Shown piece after piece: positions 38,333 to 50,467 of a stretch of DNA of 64,000 bases. The notes below the pieces were generated by a model. That model did not search any database, was not told where the DNA came from, and saw only the letters and a list, made by a program, of their open reading frames with translations. A program made the position numbers and the translations under genes. How positions within the stretch are numbered: position 1 is the stretch's first letter; every line of letters starts with the position of its first letter. Origin of the DNA: Lamellibrachia columna. Lineage: Eukaryota; Annelida; Polychaeta; Sabellida; Siboglinidae. The stretch is from contig OY759267.1 of NCBI GenBank assembly GCA_963662155.1, positions 37,958,778 to 38,022,777 on the forward strand, written 5' to 3'.

Positions 38333-39640
38333 TCATTCTGTCAACCTACTTAATGGCTCTGCTGAAAAAAAATCAGAGCCCATATTTTCTTTGCCGGCGG
38401 TGGCCTCAATTTTGAATTGATACGGTTGTAACTTCAACGACCATCGGATTAACCTCGGATTGGTTAATCGGGTTCTCAGGAAAGCCATTGGTTGATGGTT
38501 CGTTTGTATAACGAATGTTCGCCCATATAGGTAAGTCGTAAACGTTTCCAGAGCCCATACAATTGCCAAACATTCTCTTTCCACAATGGCATATGCTGCT
38601 TGAGTAGGGTTTAACTTCTTACTGGCATACGCTATAGGAAATTGTTTCCCGTCATTCTCTTGGAGAAGTACTGCACCGAAACCGCTGTCTGATGCATCTG
38701 TTCTAAGAACAAAAGATCGATCAAAATCTGGCAGTTTTAGAATTGGCGAGCTGCACAACATAGCTTTCAATTCTTTGAACGCTCGGTCGGCGTCTTCTGA
38801 CCACACTACGTTGGTGGGTTGGCCTTTCTTGGTTAAATTAGTTAAAAGGGGTGCAATAGTCGCATTTGGGGATAAATTTCCTGTAGTATCCCGGTAACGG
38901 TCTGAGGAACTGGTGCCGCTTGCACACGTTCTACCCTGTGAGCTTGGGCCATAAGTTGCCCCTCTCCTACCTTATGACCAACAAAGTAATTTTTGGAGTA
39001 TCCCAGACAACACGTTGACGGTTTAACCGTAATTCCAGCAGACATGAGACGCTTAAATACTTCACGGAGTATCGACAGCTGGTCTGACCACATATGTGTA
39101 TACACTACAATATCATCCACATAGTTATCCACGCCGGATAATCCATTCAAAAGTATACGCATCATGCGTCCGTAAGATGCTTCAGCGTTGACTAACCGAA
39201 ATGGCATTCGGCGAAGCTGAAACAGCCCACAAGGAATATATAAAGCAGTATTCTCTATATCCGTTTGCATGCATAGCAATCTGCCAGTAACCTTTGCTAC
39301 AATCAAGTTTACTAAAGACATGGTCTGTGCTTCAGGATTGGGCATAGGTTCAGAGTCGAAAGTGGTAGCTCGGTTTAGCTGACGGAAGTCTACGACTTCT
39401 TAACCAATATCAGAAGGGAACAATACGGCGATTTCGACGGTTCAATCACTACTAGTTTGAGCATCTTATCAATATATGTAACTACGTCCGATACTTGGAC
39501 GAAAGGAATCGGATAAGGTTTAACCCGAATAGGTTTATTCGTGTTTAACGTGTTAGTTTGTTCGACAAGTTTAGTGCATCCAGGTTTAGTTTGAGAAGAA
39601 GCGAGTTCAGGAGAAAGGAATACTAGCTTAGTGGTCTCTC
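38333..39640 (-). pseudogene. Gypsy-type pol remnant (RT and RNase H)
   Basis: Minus strand. From 39,640 the frame shows the RT start (RVKPYPIPF; VIEPSKSPYC), then a frameshift. From 39,345 it shows the palm, with LFQLRRMPFRLVNAE and the catalytic box YVDDIVVY. From 38,806 it shows RNase H features: VLRTDASDSGFGAVL and YAIVERECLAIVWALE. The frame is broken at about 39,380 and 38,830. No protease or integrase remains; only about 270 bp separate RNase H from the LTR. Confidence 0.85.
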
Positions 39641-39732
39641 CCTATTTCACAGTGGTTCTATCTCTAAGGAAGAATCATCAGGAGGATCCAAGAGAGCCGC
39701 AGTAGATACCACTTCCTCCGTTGACCTGGAAA

Positions 39733-39734
39733 TC

Positions 39735-39776
<42 letters not shown>

Positions 39777-40325
39777 GTATAGAGCCTAATACTGATCCCT
39801 GTGGTACCCCACTCAAAACATATTTTCACTTTGAAATCTCACCATTTACTATTACTCTCTGTTTTCTGTGTGTAAGCCACTTTTCTATCCAGTTGATTAC
39901 ATAATTTCCTATGCCATGGGCTTTTAGTTTAAGTAACAATCTTTGATGTGGCACTTTATCGAAAGCTTTCTGAAAATCTAAGTAGACAACATCCACTGGT
40001 GACCCGTCGTCTACCCACTTTGTAATTTCTTCAAAAAAACATAAGAGATTGGTTAGACATGACCTTGCTTTTAGGAACCCATGTTGAGATGTATTTATTA
40101 ATTTATGTTTTACAAAGAATTACACTATGTGGTCTCTAATTAATGTTTCGAGTAATTTACATACAACTGATGTTAAACTCACTGGTCTGTAATTGTCTGG
40201 CTTGTTCCTCGATCCCTTCTTAAATAGTGGCGTAATATTTGCTTCTTTCCATTCTGAAGGAACTATTCCTTTTTCTAGTGACAAGTTAAACAATTTTGCA
40301 AGTGGTGTACTAATACCTGAGCCCT
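39733..40325 (-). mobile_element. CR1-like LINE fragment, 3'-truncated
   Basis: Minus strand. Reads SGISTPLAKLFNLSLEKG, NYRPVSLTSVVCKLLETLI, VDVVYLDFQKAFDKVPHQRL and SGVPQGSVLGSILF, RT blocks 1-4, with in-frame stops. It ends at a (TA)n tract followed by AAATGATTT. Same family as 55,640-56,790. Truncated 3' and 5', so it arrived by rearrangement rather than normal LINE insertion. Confidence 0.85.
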
Positions 40326-40340
40326 ACTGGCTGGTTTCCT

Positions 40341-40609
40341 CTCTCGGCTAGTCTTTTTCAGCGCAAACTAAACCAGTGCCTGGCAATGCTCAAGTTTCAT
40401 CCTGCCTAGCAATCGGGGCACAGTTTTAGGCGGGAGGGGCGACCTTTGCATTAGAATGTGGCCTTCCAGTTGACGTCTTCAAAGCACAGGGGGACTGGGC
40501 TAGCAAATTATATGAACGTTACTTGGACCCGCCATGGTCTATACGCACACACTTAGCAGCTACTCTAGGGAAACATGTAGTACAGGATACTGGTCCTTCG
40601 GTTTCATGA
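40341..40609 (+). pseudogene. Tyrosine recombinase C-terminus (DIRS/Crypton-like)
   Basis: Plus strand. QRKLNQCLAMLKFHPA, one stop, QSGHSFRR, a one-base frameshift, then GGATFALECGLPVDVFKAQ and GDWASKLYERYL, stop at 40,607. H-x-x-R (HSFRR) and the G-D-W-x-S-x-x-Y-x-x-Y end are the catalytic box and tyrosine region of eukaryotic retroelement or Crypton tyrosine recombinases. Only the last 85 or so residues remain. It is antisense to the surrounding LTR element. Confidence 0.75.
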
Positions 40610-40954
40610 TGCGTTTTACCCACTTGTGAGCGGTGACTGCCCTACATGCACTATTCCTACATACATGGTTTGGATGTGTTTGGGATACATTTTCATCTGT
40701 GTTTAACTATACGTTTTTATTGAACACGTGATGTTTTTGCATTAAATGATCTACGAGTTCACCCAAACCATGTCTTGTTTTCTACTTATAATTGTATGCT
40801 CTCCTGCCGTCATGAATTATATGTACCTTTGTGAATATTATATGCTATTAATATTATGCATGTGCGTATGTAAGAGTGTGCTGATAATTTCTTCTCTCCG
40901 CGTATGTATCTGTACATTAGCCGCTTTATGCATATCGACCGGTAGGGTATAATC

Positions 40955-41107
40955 AGTTGGAAACAGATATTTCCGATCTCTAGATTAGCAATCGGTCGCT
41001 ATTCCGCGCCACTAGCACGATTCTTATTCACCAAAATTTTAATCGCTAGGTGACTAAAGTAATAAAGCTAATTATATATAACATCACACGATTTTCGAGC
41101 TATGACA
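40955..41107 (-). repeat. Truncated 5' LTR
   Basis: 153 bp matching the start of the 37,404-38,057 LTR (GGCGCCA / CTAGCACGATTC, AATCGCTAGGTGACTAAAGT in plus sense). It ends at 41,107, where the left inverted repeat of the host element resumes. Confidence 0.8.
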
Positions 41108-42786
41108 TATTTTGTTAATAATAAAACATAAATATTTAGAAACTCTTTTTTATTTATATAACAACAAGTTACACGCTGGCGCTAAGCGCACATATATCTG
41201 AAATATTAAACGCTACTAAGCGAATATGTATTTTTAAGCATGTCCAAAATATGAGTACCTCTCGCTTGTTTAACGTACCTGATATATTACTTGATATGTA
41301 TGTTGTGTTCCAATTTGATTATGTAATATCATGTAGAAACGACAAAAATATGAATATTTTCCAGTACTAGTAATATGAATATTTTCCAGTACTAGTAATA
41401 TGAATATATACAAGTACTAAGTGATGAACTAGATAACTAACGAATTAACTAACAACGTCGATGTGACATATGAAGTATTTGTCTAAACAAATAAAGTGTG
41501 TTTCTTCCATGGTGCATGCATCGTGCGCCCACTCATGACGTATAGTGGGGCGGCTATGTGCTATGATAATGCCTTTTTGGAAAAGTCTGCAAAAATTTGC
41601 ACAGATGTTGGTTAATATTTATTAAATTTTTTCAAACCAGTGGCCAAGAAAAAGTTCGCCCGGAACGACCGCATTTGCATAAATCCAAGATGGCGACCAC
41701 TGAAAATTACCCCCTGTCTGAAATGTGCATATCTCTGCGTCTACTTGGCTGATTAAGACAAACTTGGGATCTATATTGATAGTTCATTGGATGTCCAATC
41801 GAATGGAATTGGTTTCATGACCTTCAGAGGTCAAGTTCATGGGTCAAGGTCAATTTAAACTGTCAAAATCATAATTTGTTTAGCCATTTTACCATGGTTT
41901 TTGCATTTATCTGTTGGACCGTACTATATTAAATGCTTGGATAGCCAATGGAATTGATTTCACAACCTTCGTGGATCAGGATCAAGGCCAAGGTCAAATG
42001 AATAACGCGTCTTTATTCAATCCATATCACACGGCTGATACATAAATTACGTTGTCTTTCTATGTTATCTGTGGGTATAATGCATATTCAAAGTTACACA
42101 TTACGCACAACTCCAGCCTAACAAATGACAGAATATGTGTACCTCTGGTTATATTGGTCTATTGTTGAGCTGGCATTCCACATTACACCCGAGACATAGT
42201 GAAGTGCATGGCAAGCCAGCCTTAAAGGGGAACTGAAGCAATTTTGTTTTATGCCGTATATTTAAATATATATTATCTAACTATGCATTAATGGTGACAG
42301 ATACCTGCTAATTTATGAGATAAACTGAAAAACTGATTTTGTTCGAGACAAAAATCGACAAAATACATCACTGCGTATCGCCATTTTGTTGTCGAAACGA
42401 GTGGTTTGAGTCGCGTATATCTAATCAATGTAAATTTTCGATTTTTTGCGATTTATTTCGTAAATAGGCATTCTGGAGCGAAAAAAAAGATATGGGTCTC
42501 TGTTATATATACAAGTGTTTACACACGTCAACAAAATAGCGTTTTTGTTCGTTCCAAATAAAAAAAGTTAAAGAAATTACAACAAAACACGCACAAAATC
42601 GTGGAAAACGCCGCACTTCTCGAACACACGAGATGCTAACCAACGAGAATATGCGATAACGGAATACCGGAACTATTTTTTACTTGTTGACAAGATGGAT
42701 GCATCGCTTGGGACAGTTTTACCAGATCTGCTACTAGCGATTAGTGGTTTACTGAACTTCCGTAATAGTTGTCTATCTTTGGAGAA

Positions 42787-42882
42787 ATGGAAACCACAGA
42801 CGAAGAGTCTAGTTCGACAGGCCACACGGAAACAACCGTTGACAGTCGTAAAATGTCACCGAGTGTGCGAGTCACGCTCTAG
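42787..42882 (+). CDS. Short acidic open frame near left end
   Basis: ATG followed by an acidic, Ser/Thr-rich run (METTDEESSSTGHTETT), stop after 31 codons. An overlapping 90-codon frame (42,695-42,967) is also open. Could be the first exon of a gene of the TTAA element; no family recognised. Confidence 0.25.
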   Translation: METTDEESSSTGHTETTVDSRKMSPSVRVTL

Positions 42883-42999
42883 ACTCCAGGTCGGCTTCGC
42901 CTTTGGCTTTGTTGACGTTGGATTCAGGAAAAATTACAACAGCGCTTTGACTGTCAACGATTCCTGACTAGGTAATGTGATGTGGTGAACCTGTGGAAA

Positions 43000-44310
43000 T
43001 TGCGTCCCGATGTCTGCGCACGTTTACGTTGAGTCATTATGCTGCGCCGAGGAAGCTACCATGCCTAGGGCTAGGCTATGGCTATGCAGCACCGTCACCG
43101 TGTGCCCGACCGCGTTGGTGCTTGCAGTGATATGCACAAACAAAGCGGTGCTAGATGTTGGTCTGCTGTCATTGCATGATTTGCGTGCCGATTCATCGAT
43201 TCGCCCTATAGCTAGCAGGTCAGTAATTCAATTGTTATCGAATCATTGCCATTTTAATAATCATATTTTTTCTGCATATTTCTTTTACCTAGCCCGAGGG
43301 CGAGGTCCGAACTACAATGGCAATGCAAGCAGGCTTTTCTCTTTATTTTGTAATCTAATGAAGTGTACCGTGACTGTATTTTAATATTGGGTTTGATTTG
43401 TTGTTGAATAACATTGATGACAATAATAACATGAGGGTTTATTTAATTCATTATGTGAATATATATATATTCTTAAATGTTACCGTAATCGTGATTGTAA
43501 TAATGATTGTAATCATGACTACATTAGTAATTGTGATTGCAGTAATTACTGTAATCATGATTACGTTAATACTCGTACTTGTAATCACCCCTCTCTGTAG
43601 CACACCACACCTTGTTGTTTGGTGCAATGTAATCATTTAAATAACAATAATTAACTACTGACAGTATGTAATGTTCACAGTTTTGCAACTATTATGGTAA
43701 TTATGGAATTAGTGCTATCAACTAACCATGACAAATTATATTTCAGGCTCAGGAAAGGCAAGACAAGTAATCCCATCCTGCGATGTGGGAAGGATCTGTG
43801 ATGTCTATTCTGAACCAAATTGAATTGATGGAAAGTTTAGCTATGGAGATTGACTTGACACAGGTGAGTGTACTGATAATCTGATATAGACAAATTGTGA
43901 GGCACCCACAGTATGCAGCAGGTCGAAAAACAACCTGGAAAACTACAAAAATTCCCACTAAAATATTAATAACTGAATGATGTGAATGCCTTCTTATCCA
44001 TATCCCATTTCTGTCAACAAAAATGTTACCTGCAGCATCTTGCATGTCACTACACACAATTTCATTTATATTGAGACCAACATAAAATATATCAATAGTT
44101 TATTCACATAGAAAAACAATTACCAAAGAAATAAGGCTTGACTAAAAACAGTGACTTCTTACCACCGGGAAATACAACCTGGAACATGGATATCACAGTT
44201 ACACACATCATTATTATGCCACAACATTATCAAATATACTGGTAGTTTAGCTTAGGAAATAATTAATCTTTATAAAGCCAAGGCATTTTAACTGTTTCAC
44301 CATCATCATC
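43000..44310. other. No gene recognised
   Basis: Inside the TTAA element. 43,480-43,590 is a degenerate TAATCATGATTG-type repeat with many small palindromes. No coding motif. Confidence 0.5.
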
Positions 44311-44318
44311 TGTACCAA

Positions 44319-44785
44319 TGGCAATAGACTACTTGTTTTGATTGGACAGTAAATGTACACCAATCATGTGTAACAATATTACTTGTTCTGACTGACAGTA
44401 AACGTACACCAATCATGCATACCAATACACTACTTGTTCCTACCAACAGTAAATGTACACCAATGATCTCATTCTGAAATCTGCACCATTTCACTACTTC
44501 TTCTGACAGTAAATGTACACCAATCATGTGTATCCAATATACTACTTGTTCTGACTGAATCTACTACTTGTTCCTACCGACAGCAAATGTAAACCAAGCG
44601 TCTCATTCTCTACCAAATACACTACTTGTACTGACAGTAAATGTACACCAATCATATGTATCAATACACTACTTGTTCTGACTGATAGTACTTGCACACC
44701 AACCATCTGTTCCAATACACTACTGGCACTAAATATACACCAATACATTACTTATTCTGACTGATAGTACATGTACACCTAACAT
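44319..44785. repeat. About 50-bp minisatellite, ten degenerate copies
   Basis: Units contain ACTACTTGTTCTGAC, AGTAAATGTACACCAATCAT and TGTATCAATAC, with spacing 45-75 bp because of indels. The minus frame gives repeated MIGVHLLSV motifs. Inside the TTAA element. Confidence 0.85.
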
Positions 44786-45028
44786 ATTCAATTCACCTTT
44801 CACTCATCCAGGGGTAGAAATCAGCACACTTTCCTGACAGACACCCCAGTATCCGAAAGACCTTGGCTGATAGATCAGACATGAGTACAACCTGTGTCAC
44901 AGTTTATGGCTGTTTGGTGTGTGGCAGGTGCAGAAAAGTGACATATGTTTTTCTCACGAATGACAAACTTCTTCTCTTTCTCATAGGTGTCGGAGCTGCT
45001 TGAGTCACCCTCGGTTATGTCGCTGTTA

Positions 45029-45352
45029 TCACATAGTGTGCATCATCTGCACCAATGTCTTTATTCTCACTGAATCTGATGGAAGCTTCACATAGGAGTA
45101 GTCACGATCAACGTTCATTGGTGCAATAATGTCATCCATGACTACAGCAGCATTCGCGAAGTGTCGCACTTGAAATATCGTTACCGGATCGATTTGCGTT
45201 TCAGCATCAGTTGTATGTTGTGCCACAGCAGTAGTAGCAGTGATGGCACTAAAGGTGACATCCGTAATGTAAAGATTGACGGCATCACCCGTAGCGCTGG
45301 ATGCTTCAAAACTAGTACCTGTACTTGTATGAACCAATGGTGAATCCTTCAT
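45029..45352 (-). CDS. Unrecognised open frame, 107 codons
   Basis: Reads TSFEASSATGDAVNLYITD, TTDAETQIDPVTIFQVR and MNVDRDYSYVKLPSD. Complex composition, not repeat-like, and inside the TTAA element, so it may be an exon of that element's gene. No family recognised. Confidence 0.35.
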   Translation of the reverse strand: MKDSPLVHTSTGTSFEASSATGDAVNLYITDVTFSAITATTAVAQHTTDAETQIDPVTIFQVRHFANAAVVMDDIIAPMNVDRDYSYVKLPSDSVRIKTLVQMMHTM

Positions 45353-45905
45353 CTGAAAAGATTACACATACAGTGACTTGAACATTTTACAAAATTCATC
45401 TTTTGCATAATAAAAATGAATCACAATGTGAGAAACTTTCTCTTGTATATATTATTTTTAGAATATAAGAGTGCCAGTGTCATATAGAATGTATAAAGTA
45501 ATCAACCACAGGGAAAAGCATTTTCCCTATGGAGCCATGTTAATTCAACCAATGGGTCTTTCACTGATCTCTTAATGTTTTTAATGAATCTGTTTGGTCA
45601 GTTTGACGAATGCCACTGGTAACATAACCAAACGCATGTAACCAAAATTGTAGCATCCTAGCTCCAAAGTGCATTATATTATCTAATCAACATTGCACTG
45701 TTTTCAATGGGCCAGGGAGGTCAAAATTCTATAAGTGGTCCAAATTCCATAACAAAATATGGACCCATAGGTACACTTTCTATGGGGTTCCTTATTTTAT
45801 ATCTGACACTCGATTTAGATAACATAATGCATGAATATTGTTATTGGACCAAATGCAGATCAGATCTATGCTTGTGACATCTTTACCTTATAAATGCTGC
45901 ATGCA

Positions 45906-45916
45906 CACACACATAC

Positions 45917-45992
<76 letters not shown>

Positions 45993-46030
45993 ATATGTAT
46001 GTATATATGTATGTATATATGTAAATATAT
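45906..46030. repeat. (TA)n with (TATG)n microsatellite
   Basis: (TA)n to about 45,984, then ATGT-interrupted units. Lies left of the hAT-like element. Confidence 0.96.
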
Positions 46031-47148
46031 ATATAATTATTAGGTATTATACTGAAAGCATCTGCTAGATAGTATGGTGCATGGACAAAAGCCCCTCCTG
46101 ACAAAAGCCCCACAGACATAAGCTTGTTTCAATTCAATTATACTGTTCATGACTGTTGCTGTAGTACACAGAGACAAGATATTGTCATGATTATACTTCA
46201 GGCATGTGGTCAATTCCATTCCGGAATTGGAACTGACCCTCAATTCCAGTTCCGGAATTGGAATTGACTACAAAAAAAAAATTTTTATTGAATTTGTTTT
46301 TCCAAAATTTATTTTTTGGGAATTGGAATTGATTTTGTTGGAATTATTGACTTGATACTGTTAATATTTACCCTGATATTTACTTATATTACTTTTAAAA
46401 TCATATTTGTCTTCTATTAGCATGTCACCCTGAATCTGGTAACAGCCAGGAAGTTGTCAACATTACAGCATAGACACTGTCTACTCTGGTATTGAAACAT
46501 TGTGACCAAGAACAATATAATCAAGCATTTGCATCAAAAAGAAATATTAAGTTACTGTAACAGACAGTAAAACCAAAATCAGACCATTCAGGCCTCATTT
46601 TCTTTCTCAGTGTAGAAGGTTTATTTACAGAGATTGCCAATTAAGGGCACCTGCCTGCTCATTCCCTTTGTGTGAGAGAGGAAGCCTGCCCCACTTGAAT
46701 GCAGCCCCTTGTTTATCCAAGCCTAATGTTCAGCCCACAAGTTTCCCATACTAAACATGTCACTGGTCACCTGTACAATGCTGTTACATGTGGCTGTAGG
46801 GTTTGCCCTTTGTAGTAATTAAAAATGTCCCCATGTAGAATACATGTTGGAGATTAGGATGTTGAAGACTCAAACTTTCCAGTAAATTTGATGAAATATC
46901 AATGATACCACAACTGATAGCGATATAAATCCGCCTCCTAGTATATTTGCTCACCCCCCCCGGACATCTGCCCCTTTTTTCCATGATAGTTGACAAGTGA
47001 AAATCAGTTTGCAGTTTTATCATTATTTCTACAATAACATAACATTCAATGACAAGTCAAAGTCACTTTAGCCTAATGCAATGGCCTATCCCCTGGAGTG
47101 TGTATGAGATGATCTTGTCACCAGTTGTTTTCCAGGTATCATTGATAG

Positions 47149-47370
47149 TCAGATCAGTGGTGGAAGATGGGTTCTTGGGGTGATGCTTCCACAAACAGTG
47201 GTGGACAGTAACGAGTCAGAGATCAGCTGGTTTGGAGTGCCCCTGGTATTAGCTGCTTTAGTTTTCAGGTCCTCGCGGACCTTGGCAGCTTCTATCTGTG
47301 CCGTGTCACCATCATGATTGCAGGCAGTCTTGTTGATCACATTCTGGATCTGGAGATCAGATCAGTGACC
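47149..47370 (-). pseudogene. FLYWCH-like fragment
   Basis: Minus strand. Reads NKTACNHDGDTAQIEAAKVR, then EDLKTKAANTRGTPNQLISD. This resembles the H-N-H end and following helix of FLYWCH zinc fingers in MULE-type transposases. The upstream half is broken by stops. Assignment is by pattern only. Confidence 0.45.
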
Positions 47371-48132
47371 ACAGCACCCTTGCATGATCAGGATCGACGC
47401 TGGCTTCACTCCCAATGAAGAGTAATCTTGTTGGTCCCCCTTCTTGGTGTAGGAATGACACTCAAAACATGACCTCCTCAAATGCTAGTAGTAATTTCCA
47501 TGGTGAAGTTATAAGTGAATTCTGACAACTCTGGCTTGTGCATCCAGTTTTATAGGAAAATGGATTCACTCCAACTCTCCATGGTAAATGCAATTCAAAA
47601 GAAACCTTGTTGAGATGGCTTCTTTCAAATATCCTCAATTGTCCTAACATGTCCAGGTCCTAATGTCACTGGCTTCTTCCACAATTGCAATAAAGATAAT
47701 CCTTTGATTACAGGATCATCTCCAACTACATAAAGTAATTTACTTGGCTGATCTTGCACAAAGAACATTAATTGCAATTAGGGTAATATATATATTGAAT
47801 TCATGTTCAGAAATAAAAAAATAAGTTAAAAAAACGTTTCTTAAAACAACTTACAAATAATCCAGAAGCTATAGACAGGGGGCAAATGTCCAGATTTTTA
47901 ATAAGGCAAGGGGCTAATGTCTGGGGGGCAAGTGACAAAGGGGCAAATGTCCGGAAGGGGGGCAAGCCATATAAACAGGGGAAACTGTTCAAAACTCAGA
48001 TTAATGACCCAACTGTCCAGGGCTGTCCAAAATGTCTGGTTTTGTTAGCAAAAATCCAGGAGAGGTGTCGCAGCAGAATGTACATATGAAATGGCTGGAT
48101 GCCATTTTAAAGTTTTTTATATGGCAAACCTG

Positions 48133-48900
<768 letters not shown>

Positions 48901-49099
48901 ATTTAACGAACAATAATTTTTTAATCATATCTAATTAAATATGATTGTGCACACGTGACAAATAAAACTGTGTTAAAACGAATTGGATTTGAATTTTTCT
49001 TTAGCCTAGGATTTTAACGTTTTGGAATTGATTTTTTGCAAGGCGGAATTAGAACTGATTTTTTGGAATGGACAAAACAGAATTGACCCCATGCCTGAT

Positions 49100-50220
49100 A
49101 TATTTCCTTCATATGTATAGCTTGTACTAATACTATTGTGGGTTGCCGACAGTTGCCCCCTCCACCCACGGTATTCATTACAGTGTTATCAGTCGACTTA
49201 GAATAAAATGTAATTAATACATCTCTATGAACTTCCGGTTATTACATGTGGGGTTTAATCTGATCAATAAAGAAAATTAATTTTATATAATTTTGCCTTA
49301 TTGTCAAGTCACAAGAATTCAGACAGAAATTGTAAAGTGTCATTATAGAAAGCAGACATGTAATCTGACAGTGTTCAACTGGGTAGATGACGATGCCTTA
49401 GTAAGTTTCCTTTCCAGCTAGCTAGACATTGCATGGGTGAAATGCATTTTACTTAAATATTTAAATACTTTTAAACAGTTTTTGTAACTGCATTTGCACT
49501 TAATCACAATGAAACTATTTGTACATTTTAAATATTTCCATAAAGAATATGAAATGTAAACAGCAACAGCTGGCTTCTGTTGCACTATAGTCTATACTGT
49601 CTTTTGGTCGTGTTTCTCCCATGCATCTACCCCCCCCCCAGGCTTAGCCTTTCGCTTGCTGCTTGCTCTCTAGGCATTTAGAACACATGAGTATGAGACT
49701 TATTATGACTGTCAATAAATAATATCAAATTATTTTCTTGAATAATTTTGCCTAGTACATACGCCATGGCCCATGTTATAAGGTTGCAGTATATACTGTA
49801 ACACTTACTGAGTTATTGTTATTGTTCTGAGTACGGCCACGTGTTGACGGTACGTATCAGTCGTATGATCACGTCGAATATAAATCGGCGGATTGGAAAA
49901 CACTCGTAATTATATCAAACTATTAAAACTTACTCGCACTTTATTGTATTCATACATTTCGATTTACTGTGGGTCATATATATGCTGACGTTGAAGCACA
50001 GCTGTGCTTATTGGGGTGGAACTATATTGTAATCGTAGTGATAAGTCACAATGGTAACGGTAATCCAATTTACTAACCTGGTTTCGGCTCGTCGCTTCCT
50101 ACGCATCGCTCTGCCCTCTGATATCTGACGTTTCCTTGTCGCAGAATAGTCTGTAGATGCATGGTCATATGCGAAAAAAAAGATCTAAGATGGAACGGTA
50201 TCTTCGACTAAGAATGACAT
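49100..50220 (-). other. Mostly featureless; one possible exon
   Basis: On the minus strand 50,190-50,085 reads HASTDYSATRKRQISEGRAM and then RRKRRAET before a GTTAGT donor, a basic run typical of a nuclear-localisation stretch. It may belong to the same minus-strand gene as 50,249-50,467. The rest shows nothing. Confidence 0.35.
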
Positions 50221-50248
50221 CTTGATGCTCACCGTCTGTCCATGCTCA

Positions 50249-50467
50249 TCACATAGTCTTTTGTCTTGTTATCTGCATCGGACAAGTGCTCACTCGCAGA
50301 GCCTGCGGCTGGCGGACACGGCAATTTCCGCATTTGCAACCACATTTTCCGCTGCAAATTCTTCCTGGGAAGTCGATCAAAAGTTTTTTCCTTGCATTTG
50401 TAGTACTAGTTGATATATCCAGGAGCCATCCAGTGCACACCAGTTTTCTCTTTATTAGATTTTCCAT
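50249..50467 (-). CDS. Small Cys-rich open frame of the TTAA element
   Basis: Starts with ATG at 50,467, about 250 bp inside the right end. Reads MENLIKRKLVCTGWLLDIST, then CSGKCGCKCGNCR, a Cys cluster that could bind zinc. Then stop. Position suggests the first gene of the TTAA element. Family not recognised. Confidence 0.4.
   Translation of the reverse strand: MENLIKRKLVCTGWLLDISTSTTNARKKLLIDFPGRICSGKCGCKCGNCRVRQPQALRVSTCPMQITRQKTM

Larger units (their letters stand above)
37404..41107 (-). mobile_element. Ty3/gypsy-type LTR retrotransposon, decayed
   Basis: Minus strand. Truncated 5' LTR (41,107-40,955, begins TGTCATAGCTCGAAAATCG), gypsy-type pol remnant (39,640-38,333), full 3' LTR (38,057-37,404, ends CTGTGACA). 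Flanks ACTTT / TATTT do not give a clear target duplication. It sits inside the left inverted repeat. Integrase, gag and most of the internal region are lost; a LINE piece and a tyrosine-recombinase piece lie in the interior. Confidence 0.75.
37219..41894 (+). repeat. Left terminal inverted repeat (interrupted)
   Basis: Begins near GGCCAATGTCGCAGG and ends at CCATTTTACCA (41,884-41,894). Split at 37,403/41,108 by the LTR retrotransposon. Contains GCATGCCACTCTAAGATATA, GGTGCATGCATCGTGCGCCC and CCAAGATGGCGACC blocks, all found inverted in the right arm. It has no insertion at its 41,540-41,560 TA site or at the TTAA region, so it acts as an empty site for the right arm. Confidence 0.8.
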
